DNA from: Devosia sp. 1566 | Lineage (GTDB): Bacteria; Pseudomonadota; Alphaproteobacteria; Rhizobiales; Devosiaceae | Assembly: GCF_004005995.1 (NCBI RefSeq) | Contig: NZ_CP034767.1 | Span: 3,574,501 to 3,638,500, forward strand | DNA: 64,000 nt | Direction: 5' to 3' | In this document: positions 1-8,625 of the stretch, piece after piece | Layout of the letters: each line of letters begins with the position of its first letter | How positions within the stretch are numbered: the stretch's first letter is position 1 | The notes under the pieces: model-generated | What the model saw: the letters and a program-made list of their open reading frames with translations, nothing else | Database searches by the model: none | Told to the model about the DNA's origin: nothing | Translations under genes and position numbers: made by a program

Positions 1-1655
1 CAGACGGCAACGCCATCAGGGTCCTGGCCTTCATGGGCAACAACAAGAAAGCCCTGGGAAGCATCGTTGTCGCGCAGCGCCTGGAGCGCGGGCTCGTCCA
101 GCATCTGGATGCTGACCGGCTTTTCCTCGAGGAACGAGGCCGGCACATCGAGGGGCAGGATCAGGTCAAGCAGGCGCTGGGTCTGCAATGTCGCGCCCTG
201 GTCGGCGCTGGCGGGACCGGCAACAAAGACTCCGCCCGAGCCGGCCAGCGCGGACACGAGGACCTGCTTGGCCCCTTCGGGGGTCTGGACGGGATCGAGA
301 TAGCTTTCGGGCAGCAATTGCGCGGCAGCTTCGGGACCGGCCCGGCAGATGCCCTGGTTGGGGGAATTGTCGACCAGGACGATCGCCAGCTGGTTGGACA
401 GGAACTGGAACTGGGCGGGCAGTGGCACATCGAGGGTGATGGCGCCATCGGTGCCGGGATGATTGGCGGCATGAACGAGGTTGCCATTGAGCAGCACCCG
501 CAGCGACCACTGGTTTGGCTCCACCAGCTGACTGGTCTTGAGCGCTAGATGGAGGCGTGCTGGCGCGAGCCCATCGGGCAGATCGGCAAGCTTGTAGTCG
601 AGCAGCCAGCGGCTCGAGCCGCGGAAGGTATGCGCCGCCAGATCGGGGGTCAGCGCATTGATGGGCAGCGGCCACTGGGCCTCGTAACTGGCGGGCAATG
701 TAGCCCCCTTGATCCGTGCGACCATGTCGAGGGCCTCCGTTCCGGCAAGCGTGATTTGACCGGCGTCGTTCATGCTCAGGGGCTCGGCGGCCTCAGCCAC
801 GAGCGAAAAAGATCCGTTCTGGTCCAGGGGGCGCGCTTGGGCCGGAACACCCTGGCGCGACAACCACTGCGTGGCCCAGGCCTGCATTGCCGGCTGGTCG
901 GGCGCCCACAATCCGATCGGCTCGGAGGCGAGCGCGATCCTGGTTTCCACATCGCTGCGGGGCGCATCGAGCTGCAGGGCCAGCCCACTGCTTTCGAGCA
1001 CCGCGATGGCAGCACCCAGATTGGCGGCATTGGTGGGACAGATCTGGCCCCAGTTGGTGGTGCCATTGGCATCAAGGGTGACAAGGATTTCTCCCGCCGC
1101 CAGGTCCGCTGGAAGCAAGGGATAGGTCAGCTGCAGCGTGGTCGTGCCGCGCATGAGCACGATGGCATCGCGTTCGGTGCCATTAACAAGGACGGTCAAT
1201 AGTCCATCGCCCTGCTCGACCAGTTCGCTTTGCAGGTCCAGCTGCACCTGGCCCTCAACAATGTTGACGCCTTCGGGCAAGGGGAAACGTAGGGTAGCGT
1301 GGGCGGGGAAACCCGCCAGGCCCATCCAGATGCCGGGCTGTGCCCGAGGAATGCGCACGACTGCCTCGCCCGCGGTCAAGCGGGCCGGAGCTGCCTGTTG
1401 TCGACCGGTAGCGGCTGGAGCCGCTTCGGCTTGCGCCGCCGCCGCAGGGGCCGCCGCTTGGCCCTGGGCTGGGGGAGCCCCGGCCGGCGGGCTGTCAGCC
1501 TGCGCAAGTTGGATGGGTGCTGCCTCGCCTCCTTCCGAGAAGCCGAGGCGCTCGGTGAGATTGGCGGCAAAGCCGGGGTCGCTGAACAACACGGACAGTG
1601 TCGTTACCCCAAAGATGATCACGGCGAACATGACGAGGCGGAGGGCATCACGCAT
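1..1655 (-). CDS. BcsB-like exopolysaccharide synthase periplasmic subunit (partial)
   Basis: This leftward frame starts at ATG 1655 and is open for 551 codons to the window edge, so the C-terminus is missing. Residues 1-30 form a hydrophobic signal or anchor segment. An Ala/Pro/Gln-rich linker follows to about residue 80, then long beta-rich exported domains. The layout, and a stretch with the words NWGQICPTN and CRAGP, recall BcsB, the periplasmic carbohydrate-binding partner of cellulose-type synthases. It starts 9 bases after the SQD1-like gene, with an AAGAGTGAG Shine-Dalgarno inside that gene's end, so the two form an operon. I recognise the family only loosely. It could be another large periplasmic polysaccharide protein. 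The next gene beyond the window would settle it if it is a GT2 synthase. Confidence 0.5.
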   Translation of the reverse strand, partial: MRDALRLVMFAVIIFGVTTLSVLFSDPGFAANLTERLGFSEGGEAAPIQLAQADSPPAGAPPAQGQAAAPAAAAQAEAAPAATGRQQAAPARLTAGEAVVRIPRAQPGIWMGLAGFPAHATLRFPLPEGVNIVEGQVQLDLQSELVEQGDGLLTVLVNGTERDAIVLMRGTTTLQLTYPLLPADLAAGEILVTLDANGTTNWGQICPTNAANLGAAIAVLESSGLALQLDAPRSDVETRIALASEPIGLWAPDQPAMQAWATQWLSRQGVPAQARPLDQNGSFSLVAEAAEPLSMNDAGQITLAGTEALDMVARIKGATLPASYEAQWPLPINALTPDLAAHTFRGSSRWLLDYKLADLPDGLAPARLHLALKTSQLVEPNQWSLRVLLNGNLVHAANHPGTDGAITLDVPLPAQFQFLSNQLAIVLVDNSPNQGICRAGPEAAAQLLPESYLDPVQTPEGAKQVLVSALAGSGGVFVAGPASADQGATLQTQRLLDLILPLDVPASFLEEKPVSIQMLDEPALQALRDNDASQGFLVVAHEGQDPDGVAV

Positions 1656-1664
1656 GGCTCAAAC

Positions 1665-2858
1665 TCACTCTTTCACAAGGCCGGGGCGATGGTTTCGGGT
1701 CCACAAGGAGCGGGCCGCCACCATTTTGGGGTTGTAGCGCGACTTGAAGCGCTCCACGATTTCCATGGTTTCGCCGAACAGCTGTTCACGCAGCAGGATC
1801 GGATCGAGCCCTAAAGATCGGAAAGCCGCATTGGACATGAGCAGATCGTTTTCGGCGTCTTCATTGCGGGGATTGTCGACATAGGCGATGCGCGCGCCGG
1901 TCATGGCGGCGATCATCTCGGCCAAATCCCGCACCCGCTTGGTTTCGGCAACCTGATTGAAGATCTTGACCCGATCGCCGGGCTGGGGCGGATTGTCGAT
2001 GGCGAGCTGGACGCAGCGCACCGTGTCCTGGATGTTGATAAAGGCGCGCGTCTGCCCTCCGGTGCCATGCACGGTCAGGGCATGGCCCACCACGGCCTGC
2101 ATCAGGAAGCGATTGAGCACCGTGCCGTAATCGCCATCATAATCGAAGCGGTTCACGAGCCCGTCGTGCTGGCGGGTTTCCTCGGTCTGCGTGCCCCAAA
2201 CAATGCCCTGGTGCAGATCGGTGATCGGCAGGCGATCATTGTGGGCGTAGTATTGAAAGATCAGCTGATCCATCGACTTGGTCAGGTGATAGACCGAGCC
2301 GGGACTGGTGGGGAACAGGATCGAGCGCTTCACAAAATCATTGTCGTGGGCCTTGATCAGGACATCGAGATAGCCTTCGGGGATTTCGACCCCGGCGCTG
2401 GCATAACCATAAACGCCGGTCGTCCCCAGATGGACAACGTGAATAGACTTGGCAAGATCAACAATGGCCGTCAGCAAGTTGTTCGTGCCACCAATATTGT
2501 TCTCCATCGTATAGCGCTTGTGACTTGAATTGGTCATCGAGTAAGGGGCGGAGCGTTGTTCAGCAAAGTGGACGACGGTATCGGGCGCAAATATCTCGAT
2601 GGCGTCGCGCAGGCTGTGGAAGTCGCGGGCGACGTCGATAAAGAAGTAGTCGATCTGCTGGCCCGATATATCCCGCCAGATGTCGAGCCGCTCCCGGATG
2701 GAGGTGATCGGGCTGAGGCTGCCCGCGCCCATTTCGTCATCGATGTGGCGGCGCGACAGATTGTCGATGATGCCAACCCGGTAGCCGCGGGCCGAAAGGT
2801 GCAAGGCTGTGGGCCAGCCGCAAAAGCCGTCCCCGCCAAGAACGAGTACCGATCGCAT
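1665..2858 (-). CDS. SQD1-type UDP-sulfoquinovose synthase homologue (NAD-dependent epimerase family)
   Basis: The 397-residue protein is an extended short-chain dehydrogenase of the SQD1/SqdB branch, which makes UDP-sulfoquinovose from UDP-glucose and sulfite. The N-terminal NAD loop is GGDGFCG (residues 8-14), followed by the branch-typical DN-R-ID segment at 32-40. The catalytic set is Thr146/Thr147 and Tyr190-x3-Lys194. I chose ATG 2858 over the in-frame TTG at 2864 because a GGAG lies 6 bases before the ATG. It leads an operon with the BcsB-like gene. No glycolipid sulfoquinovosyltransferase is visible nearby, so the nucleotide sugar may feed a polysaccharide rather than sulfolipid. Archaeal Agl3 is a precedent for a non-lipid role in this family. 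The family call is firm; the exact product is not. Confidence 0.85.
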   Translation of the reverse strand: MRSVLVLGGDGFCGWPTALHLSARGYRVGIIDNLSRRHIDDEMGAGSLSPITSIRERLDIWRDISGQQIDYFFIDVARDFHSLRDAIEIFAPDTVVHFAEQRSAPYSMTNSSHKRYTMENNIGGTNNLLTAIVDLAKSIHVVHLGTTGVYGYASAGVEIPEGYLDVLIKAHDNDFVKRSILFPTSPGSVYHLTKSMDQLIFQYYAHNDRLPITDLHQGIVWGTQTEETRQHDGLVNRFDYDGDYGTVLNRFLMQAVVGHALTVHGTGGQTRAFINIQDTVRCVQLAIDNPPQPGDRVKIFNQVAETKRVRDLAEMIAAMTGARIAYVDNPRNEDAENDLLMSNAAFRSLGLDPILLREQLFGETMEIVERFKSRYNPKMVAARSLWTRNHRPGLVKE

Positions 2859-2911
2859 TTTCAACTCCGCAGTTGGGCATGCATCCGGGAGGACGCTCCT
2901 GATAGCGGGCG

Positions 2912-2952
2912 ATCATAGGGAGCACATCGAACAGCTTATTGACATTCGTCAA
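2912..2952 (-). promoter_or_regulatory. FixK/FNR-type class II promoter of the SQD1-like operon
   Basis: A perfect palindrome TTGAC-N4-GTCAA lies at 2939-2952. Reading leftward, 21 bases separate it from TATGAT at 2912-2917, which puts the box centre near -41.5. That is the classic geometry of activation by FNR or FixK. The expected transcript start is around 2905, about 47 bases before the ATG at 2858. Binding is inferred. Confidence 0.7.
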
Positions 2953-3135
2953 GATTGCGGAATTGTTCCGGCACAAAGAAGACAAGCCGGACCAATAAAC
3001 TTAGAGACTTATTCCACTATTTGCTCGCGTATATTTCAAGACTGTCACACAATCTAAATTGCCACGATCGCAGTTCTTCTATGAATCAAAGTCCAAGTAC
3101 TCTGGCAACGGAACTAAATATTGCCTCGACGTATT

Positions 3136-3149
3136 TTGATTTTTGTCAG
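3136..3149 (+). promoter_or_regulatory. Possible degenerate FixK/FNR half-site before the DUF1269 gene
   Basis: TTGAT-N4-GTCAG differs from the FixK/FNR consensus at one base. It lies 66 bases before the DUF1269 start, but no good -10 element sits at the expected distance. The surrounding spacer (2859-3214) is AT-rich compared with the rest of the window. Apart from this and the leftward promoter I see no other element in it. Confidence 0.25.
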
Positions 3150-3214
3150 GACGGCGGTGAAGCTTCTCAGTTCACGTACCGGCGGACACACTTGATTTTC
3201 AAGGAGATGGCAAG

Positions 3215-3751
3215 GTGAGTGACCTAATAGCGATATCGTTTGACGACGTGAATGAAGCCGACCGCGTGCTCCACGAACTCAATCAACTCCAAAAGGAGTA
3301 CCTGATTGATCTCGACGATGCCGTGGTGGTGATCCGCCGCCACGACGGCAAGATCAATCTTAAGCAGAGTTACAATGTGGCCGGCGCGGGCGCCGCCTAT
3401 GGTGGGCTTTCGGGCATCGCCTGGGGCACCCTTGTTGGCCTGTTGTTCCTCAATCCGCTCGCCGGCCTGGCCATAGGCGGGCTGCTTGGCGCTGCCACTG
3501 GCGCCATTTCGGGGTCGCTCGTCGATTATGGGCTGGATGATAGCTTTGTCCGCTCCGTGGCGGAAAAGCTGACCCCCGGCACCTCGGCCTTGTTCATCCT
3601 GGTGCGCAAGGCGCAACCGGAAAAGGTTATCGCCGAGCTGTCCAAGTTCAATGGCACGATCCTGAAAAGCTCGCTTTCGCCCGACCAGGAGAAAAAGCTG
3701 CACGAGGCAATCATGCGCGCTCGCCAGCAAGACAATCCGGTCGCAGCCTAA
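3215..3751 (+). CDS. DUF1269 family membrane protein
   Basis: The 178-residue protein matches the DUF1269 family. An acidic N-terminal half carries the phrase LQKEYLIDLDDAVVV. A glycine-rich hydrophobic hairpin spans about residues 68-108, and a short basic C-terminal part follows. The function is unknown; members are predicted inner-membrane proteins often linked to stress. The start is GTG 3215, supported by AAGGAG 8 bases upstream. It precedes the FixK-like regulator by 79 bases and is probably co-transcribed with it. Its association with universal stress proteins and FixK-type sites here suggests low-oxygen or envelope-stress induction, which is inference. Confidence 0.8.
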   Translation: MSDLIAISFDDVNEADRVLHELNQLQKEYLIDLDDAVVVIRRHDGKINLKQSYNVAGAGAAYGGLSGIAWGTLVGLLFLNPLAGLAIGGLLGAATGAISGSLVDYGLDDSFVRSVAEKLTPGTSALFILVRKAQPEKVIAELSKFNGTILKSSLSPDQEKKLHEAIMRARQQDNPVAA

Positions 3752-3830
3752 GGAGCCATGCCATGCATCTTGCTGCCCCAGACTGACGACCCTCCCGATC
3801 AGCAGCGCAATGAACCCTTAGGAGCCAGGC

Positions 3831-4418
3831 ATGAGCCAACATGTTAAGACCTCCAGTGCCGAGGCACCTATCTCCATCTACAGCAATGGCATGAAGATCT
3901 ACCGGCAAGGGGACCCTTCGGGGTCCCTGTACTCGGTACAGTTCGGGTGCGTCCTCCTGGCCCGCGTGACCTATGGCGGCAATCGCCAGGTCGGCGGGTT
4001 CTTTTTTCCCAACGAAGTGTTTGGCTGGGAAAGCGAAAGCGAACACTGTTTCTCCGCTGAATCGGCAGGAACCACCGGTATTCGGGTGTTCGGGCCCACC
4101 AAGGACCCCAATGCCGCCGAATGGCGCCACAAGCAGCTCCTGCCCAGCCTCACCCGCCTGCGCGAACAATTGTTGATCGTTTCGCTGGGAACGGCCGATG
4201 CGCGCCTGGCGGCGTTCTTTTGCGACCTCGTCGAGCGCAACGGCAACAATCTTCTGGCGCTTCCCATGCACCGGCTCGACATCGCCGCTTACCTTGGCAT
4301 CAGCCCCGAAACGGTTTCGCGGGTCCTGCGGCGGTTCAAGGATGCCGGGATCGTCAGCGTGCCCAGCACCCACTACATCAAAGTGCTGAACCTGCCCGCA
4401 CTCCAGCAGATCCAGTGA
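3831..4418 (+). CDS. Crp/Fnr-family regulator, FixK-like
   Basis: The 195-residue protein has a cyclic-nucleotide-binding-like beta-roll (about 15-115) and a C-terminal helix-turn-helix. The recognition helix holds E160-x2-S163-R164, the E-SR signature that reads TTGA half-sites. Its only cysteines are at 40, 73 and 131. The N-terminal Fe-S cysteine cluster of FNR is absent, so it resembles FixK rather than a direct oxygen sensor. A Shine-Dalgarno (TTAGGAG) precedes ATG 3831. Four TTGA-type palindromes in this window make it an obvious candidate for their reader. Which regulator actually binds them is inferred, since the genome will probably encode several paralogues. Confidence 0.8.
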   Translation: MSQHVKTSSAEAPISIYSNGMKIYRQGDPSGSLYSVQFGCVLLARVTYGGNRQVGGFFFPNEVFGWESESEHCFSAESAGTTGIRVFGPTKDPNAAEWRHKQLLPSLTRLREQLLIVSLGTADARLAAFFCDLVERNGNNLLALPMHRLDIAAYLGISPETVSRVLRRFKDAGIVSVPSTHYIKVLNLPALQQIQ

Positions 4419-4428
4419 TCGCATAGCT

Positions 4429-4459
4429 CCCGCCCCCCTCCCCGCTGGGGGAGGGCGGG
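4429..4459. terminator. GC-rich hairpin between convergent genes (REP-like or terminator)
   Basis: An 8-base stem (CCCTCCCC/GGGGAGGG, loop GCTG) is extended by a CCCG/CGGG stem across a bulge. It lies between the regulator (ends 4418) and the universal stress protein gene (ends 4520). There is no clear U-tract. The core matches palindromes found in the spacers at 41-48 kb, so it is probably a repeat family that also serves as a terminator. Confidence 0.5.
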
Positions 4460-4519
4460 CCGGAGCGCCTCAGTGCACCACCAGGCCCTTGGGGCACAAC
4501 CGTCTAGGCAGGCATGGCG

Positions 4520-5332
4520 CTAACGGGCCATCAGCACCGGAATATCGGCATGGGTCAGCACATAGCGGGTGGCCCCGCCCAGCACCCAGTCCATGAATTT
4601 GGAATGGCCATAGCCGCCCATCACCAGCAGATTGGCCCCGGTGCGCCCGACCTCGTCGAGCAAGGCTTCCCCTGAGCCCTCGGTGTCGGTGTCGAGCGTC
4701 CTGACCTCGGCCGAGATGCCGTGGCGCCGCAAATGGCGGGCAAGATCACCAGCGGACAGGGCGTCCTCATCCTGGCGCAGCGAGACGATGATCACCTGGC
4801 TGGCCTGCTCGAGAAAGGGCATGGCTTCGGTAATGGCGCGCACCGCCTCGCGGCTGCCATCCCAGGCGACCGTCACCGTATTGAAGCCATTGGTGTGCCG
4901 GCCATTCTGGGGCACGAACAAGCACGCCCGCCCCGAGCCGAACAACACGGACACTTCCATGTTCACGTCCTCGGCCGGATCCTCCTCGGGCCGGGCTGCC
5001 ACAAAAAGGTCGGCGACGCGGGCGCGCGCAGCCATGGCCTGCCCCGCAGCGCCCGACGACACATCGAGCCGGCGCACATCATGGGGGATGCCCAAATCGT
5101 CAAACCGGGTTTTGAGCTTTTTGAAGCTTTCATCGGCGCGCGCAGCGGACTGCTCGAACCAGGGTTCCATCCCGGCCATCACGATGGGGTCGAGATCAGA
5201 GGTTTCGGGCAGGATATGCACGTAAAGCCCCGTCAGATGGGCATCGAAGCGGTTGCCGATGGATTCGGCTACTCCCAGGCGCGCTTGGTCCTGGTCTGAA
5301 CCGGTGAGATGAACCACGATGTTCTTGATCAT
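4520..5332 (-). CDS. Universal stress protein with two Usp domains
   Basis: The 270-residue protein contains two universal stress domains in tandem. The C-terminal one has an ATP-binding-type segment near residue 230 (MGGYGHSK followed by LGGATRY). It starts at ATG 5332, with AAAGGG 7 bases upstream and 18 bases after the GNAT gene, so the two are one operon. Proteins of this kind bind ATP and support survival under energy or oxygen limitation. The FixK-type box upstream of the operon fits that role. A second protein of the same architecture lies at 20950-21771. Confidence 0.85.
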   Translation of the reverse strand: MIKNIVVHLTGSDQDQARLGVAESIGNRFDAHLTGLYVHILPETSDLDPIVMAGMEPWFEQSAARADESFKKLKTRFDDLGIPHDVRRLDVSSGAAGQAMAARARVADLFVAARPEEDPAEDVNMEVSVLFGSGRACLFVPQNGRHTNGFNTVTVAWDGSREAVRAITEAMPFLEQASQVIIVSLRQDEDALSAGDLARHLRRHGISAEVRTLDTDTEGSGEALLDEVGRTGANLLVMGGYGHSKFMDWVLGGATRYVLTHADIPVLMAR

Positions 5333-5350
5333 TTTGCAGCCCTTTTCGCC

Positions 5351-5896
5351 TTAGGATTGATGCGCATCGAGCGCCCCGGCCAGGGGGCGCAATTGCTTTT
5401 CCAGCACAACCACTGTGGGATCGCCCGGGCAGGCCCGGGAGGTGAAACCCATCTCCTTTTCGAGACTGATGGCCGACAGATTGGAGCGGTCCTCGATGGA
5501 CTCGAGCCGCCCAACGCCCCTGGCCTGGGCAAAGCGGCTCACATAGCCGAGCAGCTCCCAGCTCACGCCGCGGCTCTTGAAGTCCTGCCGGATGGAGATG
5601 GCGACTTCCCCCACTGCCATGGCGGGATCGCAGGCCAGCATGGCCGTCGCGATCACCGCGTCCGTCTCGGGGTCGATGGCGACGAAATTTTCAGTGCGTT
5701 GATGGTCGACCTCGGTCATGGCCCGGAGGCGATCCTGACCCACCTTCTTGACCGTGCTGAGGAACCGGAAGCGCAGATCCTCGGGCGAGACATGCCCGAA
5801 GAATTCCTGCAGCGCCGCCGCGTCATCCCCCCGAACAGGCCGGACATGAAAGGTAAAGCCGGTGCGGGTGGTGAGGTCGGTCTCCCATTGAGCCAT
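5351..5896 (-). CDS. GNAT family N-acetyltransferase, Pat-like
   Basis: The 181-residue protein is a single GNAT domain. It begins with a beta-strand and the phrase VRPVRGDDAAALQEFF, followed by SPEDLRFRF. This wording is typical of GNAT domains in protein acetyltransferases that modify acyl-CoA synthetases, where the domain is often fused to an acyl-CoA synthetase-like part. Here it stands alone. The acetyl-CoA loop is around residues 115-130, with QDFKSRGVSWELL. ATG 5896 is preceded by AAGG and AGGAG. It heads the operon with the universal stress protein. Acetylation of metabolic enzymes under low oxygen is a plausible but unproven role. Confidence 0.75.
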   Translation of the reverse strand: MAQWETDLTTRTGFTFHVRPVRGDDAAALQEFFGHVSPEDLRFRFLSTVKKVGQDRLRAMTEVDHQRTENFVAIDPETDAVIATAMLACDPAMAVGEVAISIRQDFKSRGVSWELLGYVSRFAQARGVGRLESIEDRSNLSAISLEKEMGFTSRACPGDPTVVVLEKQLRPLAGALDAHQS

Positions 5897-5976
5897 GGCC
5901 TTGGCGCTCCTGGTCGCGCCGACCGGCTTTGCGCCGGGCGGTGGCCCGCACCATGCCCCATTCCCGCAGCAAGGTT

Positions 5977-5990
5977 TTGACGCTTATCAA
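5977..5990 (-). promoter_or_regulatory. FixK/FNR-type box upstream of the GNAT-Usp operon
   Basis: TTGAC-N4-ATCAA is a full FixK/FNR palindrome between divergent genes. Leftward, a weak -10 (CATGGT) lies 21 bases from the box, which gives -41.5 geometry for the GNAT-Usp operon. Rightward, towards the host-attachment gene, the matching position is GC-rich with no -10 seen. The rest of 5897-6141 holds nothing else recognised. Confidence 0.65.
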
Positions 5991-6141
5991 TTCCGGCGCG
6001 TCCTGGCGCAGCGGTTTGCGGAGCGAATGCGCGTGGGGTTTACGACCTCGTTAAGCCCATGCGGGCAAAACCGGGAACATCGCGCCCAACCGCTTCGTTT
6101 GCCTGCAAATCGCCCGCCCGCGGGGACCCAGGAAATCAATC

Positions 6142-6558
6142 ATGTCCGATATCATTTACATTCCCCAGCGCACGCTGGTGGTGGTCGCTGATGGGCACCA
6201 GGCCGTGCTGCTGCGCACCCATGGGATCAGGGCAAATCTGAGCCTGACCGAAGAACAGCGCCTCACGCCGCAGAACCTTGACCGCGAAGGCCCGTCCGGG
6301 GTCCGCCCCGAGGAGCAAACGCCCCGCCAGACCGACGAGGCGACCTTCGCCAAGCAACTGGCCGAAGCCCTTTACACAATGAAGCAGGCCAACAAGTTCG
6401 AGCATCTCGTGCTCGCTGCCGATCCGCAGACCCTGGGTCAGCTGCGCCAAACCATGCACAAGACCGTTTCGGCCAGCATCATGCTGGAGCTGCCCAAGGA
6501 ACTCACCAGGCAAACAACCGCGGAAATCGCCGCCGCCATCCGCGACGCAGCCGGCTGA
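6142..6558 (+). CDS. Host attachment family protein
   Basis: The 138-residue protein belongs to the family described as required for attachment to host cells (related to Agrobacterium At genes). It has an N-terminal VVVADGHQAVLLR strand, a variable middle with an acidic EEQTPRQTDEATFA segment, and a C-terminal alpha/beta part with HLVLAADPQTLGQLRQ and LPKELTRQT. The fold resembles release-factor-like domains and has no known catalysis. AGGAA precedes ATG 6142. In alphaproteobacteria this family often sits with universal stress proteins and FNR-type sites, as here, so a low-oxygen stress role is more likely than true host attachment. That last point is inference. Confidence 0.8.
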   Translation: MSDIIYIPQRTLVVVADGHQAVLLRTHGIRANLSLTEEQRLTPQNLDREGPSGVRPEEQTPRQTDEATFAKQLAEALYTMKQANKFEHLVLAADPQTLGQLRQTMHKTVSASIMLELPKELTRQTTAEIAAAIRDAAG

Positions 6559-6585
6559 CGCCGACCGCCTTGTTTTGAAGCGCCG

Positions 6586-8625
6586 CTAGTGCGTCGAGCG
6601 CTGGACGGCGACATTGCGGACCGCTTGCAGCAATGCGGCCCGGGTAAAGGGCTTGGCCAGCAGCGGAACATCGGATGGCCGGCGAGCGACGTCTTCCAGA
6701 TCGGCGTAGCCGCTGATGATGACGGCGGGCCATAGCGGCCGCTGCGCCCGCGCGGCTGTGATCAGGTCAAGTCCGGACATGTTGGGCATGGCATAATCGG
6801 TGACAATGACGTCGAAGCGGTCCGCCCCGCCCCGGATCAACTCCAGCGCCTCGGTGCCGCTCGCCGCGCAAGTGACCGCATAACCGGCATCGCTCAGATG
6901 CATCTGGGTAAGATCGCGCAAACCCACCGCGTCATCGACCAGCAAAATCGTTTGCCCGGCGGTGACAGCCAGCTCCGGCTCGCTGATCGCGTCCGAGATC
7001 AGGCTGGGGGCGATCTCGGCGCAGCGCGGCAACCAGACCTCCATAACCGTGCCCGCCCCCACTACGCTCGAAGTGAGCAGCGTTCCCCCCGACTGCTGGG
7101 CAAAGCCCAGCACGGAGCTTAAGCCCAGGCCTGTGCCCTTGCCCGCATCTTTGGTGGTGAAGAAAGGCTCGAGCACCCGCTCCAGCAGTTCGGGCGGAAT
7201 GCCGGTGCCGGTATCGGCGACCGACAGCACGACATAATCGCCGGCCTTGAGGTCCCCTCTGTCAACCGGCAGGTGCCGGTTGACGCAAGTGATGGTCACC
7301 GTGCCGCCCGTCGGCATGGCATCGCGCGCATTGATCACGAGATTCATCAGCGCCAGCTCAAGTTCGCCCCCGTCCACAAAGGCGGGCCAAAGCGCAGCCT
7401 CGAGCTCCCAGCTCAGCGTCACGAGCCCGCCCAGCACCGGCGCCAGCAGGCCATCAAGCGCCTGCGCCACCGCCTCGATCCGGATCACCTCGGGCTGCAG
7501 GTTCTGCCGGCGCGAAAAGGTCAGCATGCGATTAACCAGATGCGCGCCTTGCTGGGCGGCATGGCGCATCATGCCCAAAACCTTGCGACCGCGTTCATCA
7601 AGTTCGCTGCGCCGCTCAAGGAGGCCAATCCCGCTCAGCACGGAAGCGAGAAGATTGTTGAAGTCGTGCGCGATCCCGCCGGTCAGCTTGCCGATCGCAT
7701 CGAGCTTTTGCGATTGCAGCAATTGGTCCTGGAGCCGGCGCTGTTCGGTGATGTCGCGCAGCGTCCCGACATGAATGCCATCCCGTCCGGAAACCGGCAC
7801 CCTTTGATCCACGAACACGCGATAAGAGCCATCGCGATGCTGCCAGCGATACTCGCCCGGCTTGAAGGCCTCGCCTGCCGCGCCAGTGCCCCCGTCGCGA
7901 TCGTCGGGGTGGATGCGCCCGAGCCAAAGCCTTGCGTCCTCGGCAAAGGCCTCGGGGGAAAAACCGGTCAGGCTCTCGATATCGCCGGCAATAAAGCTGG
8001 GCGCCCCGGCCCCGGCCTCGACCTGATAAACCGCAAGCGGCAGGGAGCGCAGCAGCAGGGCCTGGCGCTCTTCGGCCTCGCGCAGCGCCTGGTCCGTGCG
8101 CAGCTTTTCGGTCTGGGCGCGCAGCGCCTCGTGCAGCAGCACCTGCTCGCGCTCGGCATTACGCTCGATCTCGCGGGTTTTTTCAAACAGGCTGACAAAG
8201 ATCTGCACCTTGGAGCGCAGGATGGTGGGGTCGAACGGCTTGAACACGAAATCCACCGCGCCACTGTCATAGCCGCGCATCAGATGGGCATCTTCCTTGT
8301 TGATCGCGGTCAGGAAGATGATCGGGATGTCGCGCGACTGCTCGCGCATGCGCACGAGCTTGGCCGTTTCATAGCCATCGATCCCGGGCATCAGCACATC
8401 GAGCAGGATCACCGCGAACTGCTCCTTGAGCAGGAATCGCAGCGCTTCGGTGCCCGAGGACGCGGTGACGATTTCGGCCACATCCTGGAGCACTTCGCTC
8501 AGCGCCAGGAGATTGCGCGGATCATCATCCACCACCAGCACGCGCGGACGCGGCGCCGCCCCGGCCAGGCCGTCGCCAGGGCGGCCCAGTTCCATTCCGC
8601 TCAGCTCGGTCAAACCCGCGGTCAT
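6586..8625 (-). CDS. Hybrid sensor histidine kinase with N- and C-terminal receivers
   Basis: The 679-residue soluble protein has these domains in order. A receiver (about 28-140) has the phospho-Asp in LLDVLMPG. A coiled coil (about 145-195) and a PAS domain (about 195-300) follow. The HisKA segment has the phospho-His in AHDFNNLL, then an ATPase domain with DTGTGIP and GKGTGLGL. A second receiver (about 555-670) has the Asp in VTDYAMPN. There is no transmembrane segment. Its ATG overlaps the stop of the poly-HAMP kinase gene (ATGA), so the two are translationally coupled. The N-terminal receiver suggests it acts downstream in a relay, plausibly taking phosphate from the giant kinase. Confidence 0.9.
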   Translation of the reverse strand: MTAGLTELSGMELGRPGDGLAGAAPRPRVLVVDDDPRNLLALSEVLQDVAEIVTASSGTEALRFLLKEQFAVILLDVLMPGIDGYETAKLVRMREQSRDIPIIFLTAINKEDAHLMRGYDSGAVDFVFKPFDPTILRSKVQIFVSLFEKTREIERNAEREQVLLHEALRAQTEKLRTDQALREAEERQALLLRSLPLAVYQVEAGAGAPSFIAGDIESLTGFSPEAFAEDARLWLGRIHPDDRDGGTGAAGEAFKPGEYRWQHRDGSYRVFVDQRVPVSGRDGIHVGTLRDITEQRRLQDQLLQSQKLDAIGKLTGGIAHDFNNLLASVLSGIGLLERRSELDERGRKVLGMMRHAAQQGAHLVNRMLTFSRRQNLQPEVIRIEAVAQALDGLLAPVLGGLVTLSWELEAALWPAFVDGGELELALMNLVINARDAMPTGGTVTITCVNRHLPVDRGDLKAGDYVVLSVADTGTGIPPELLERVLEPFFTTKDAGKGTGLGLSSVLGFAQQSGGTLLTSSVVGAGTVMEVWLPRCAEIAPSLISDAISEPELAVTAGQTILLVDDAVGLRDLTQMHLSDAGYAVTCAASGTEALELIRGGADRFDVIVTDYAMPNMSGLDLITAARAQRPLWPAVIISGYADLEDVARRPSDVPLLAKPFTRAALLQAVRNVAVQRSTH

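Noticed and set aside
3192..3202. TTGATTTTCAA before the DUF1269 gene as another FixK site
   Set aside because: The halves are 3 bases apart, not 6, so it is not a FNR/FixK site.
3081..3218. 45-codon frame just before the DUF1269 gene, a possible leader peptide
   Set aside because: No Shine-Dalgarno precedes its ATG, and its end overlaps the well-supported GTG start only by chance of frame.
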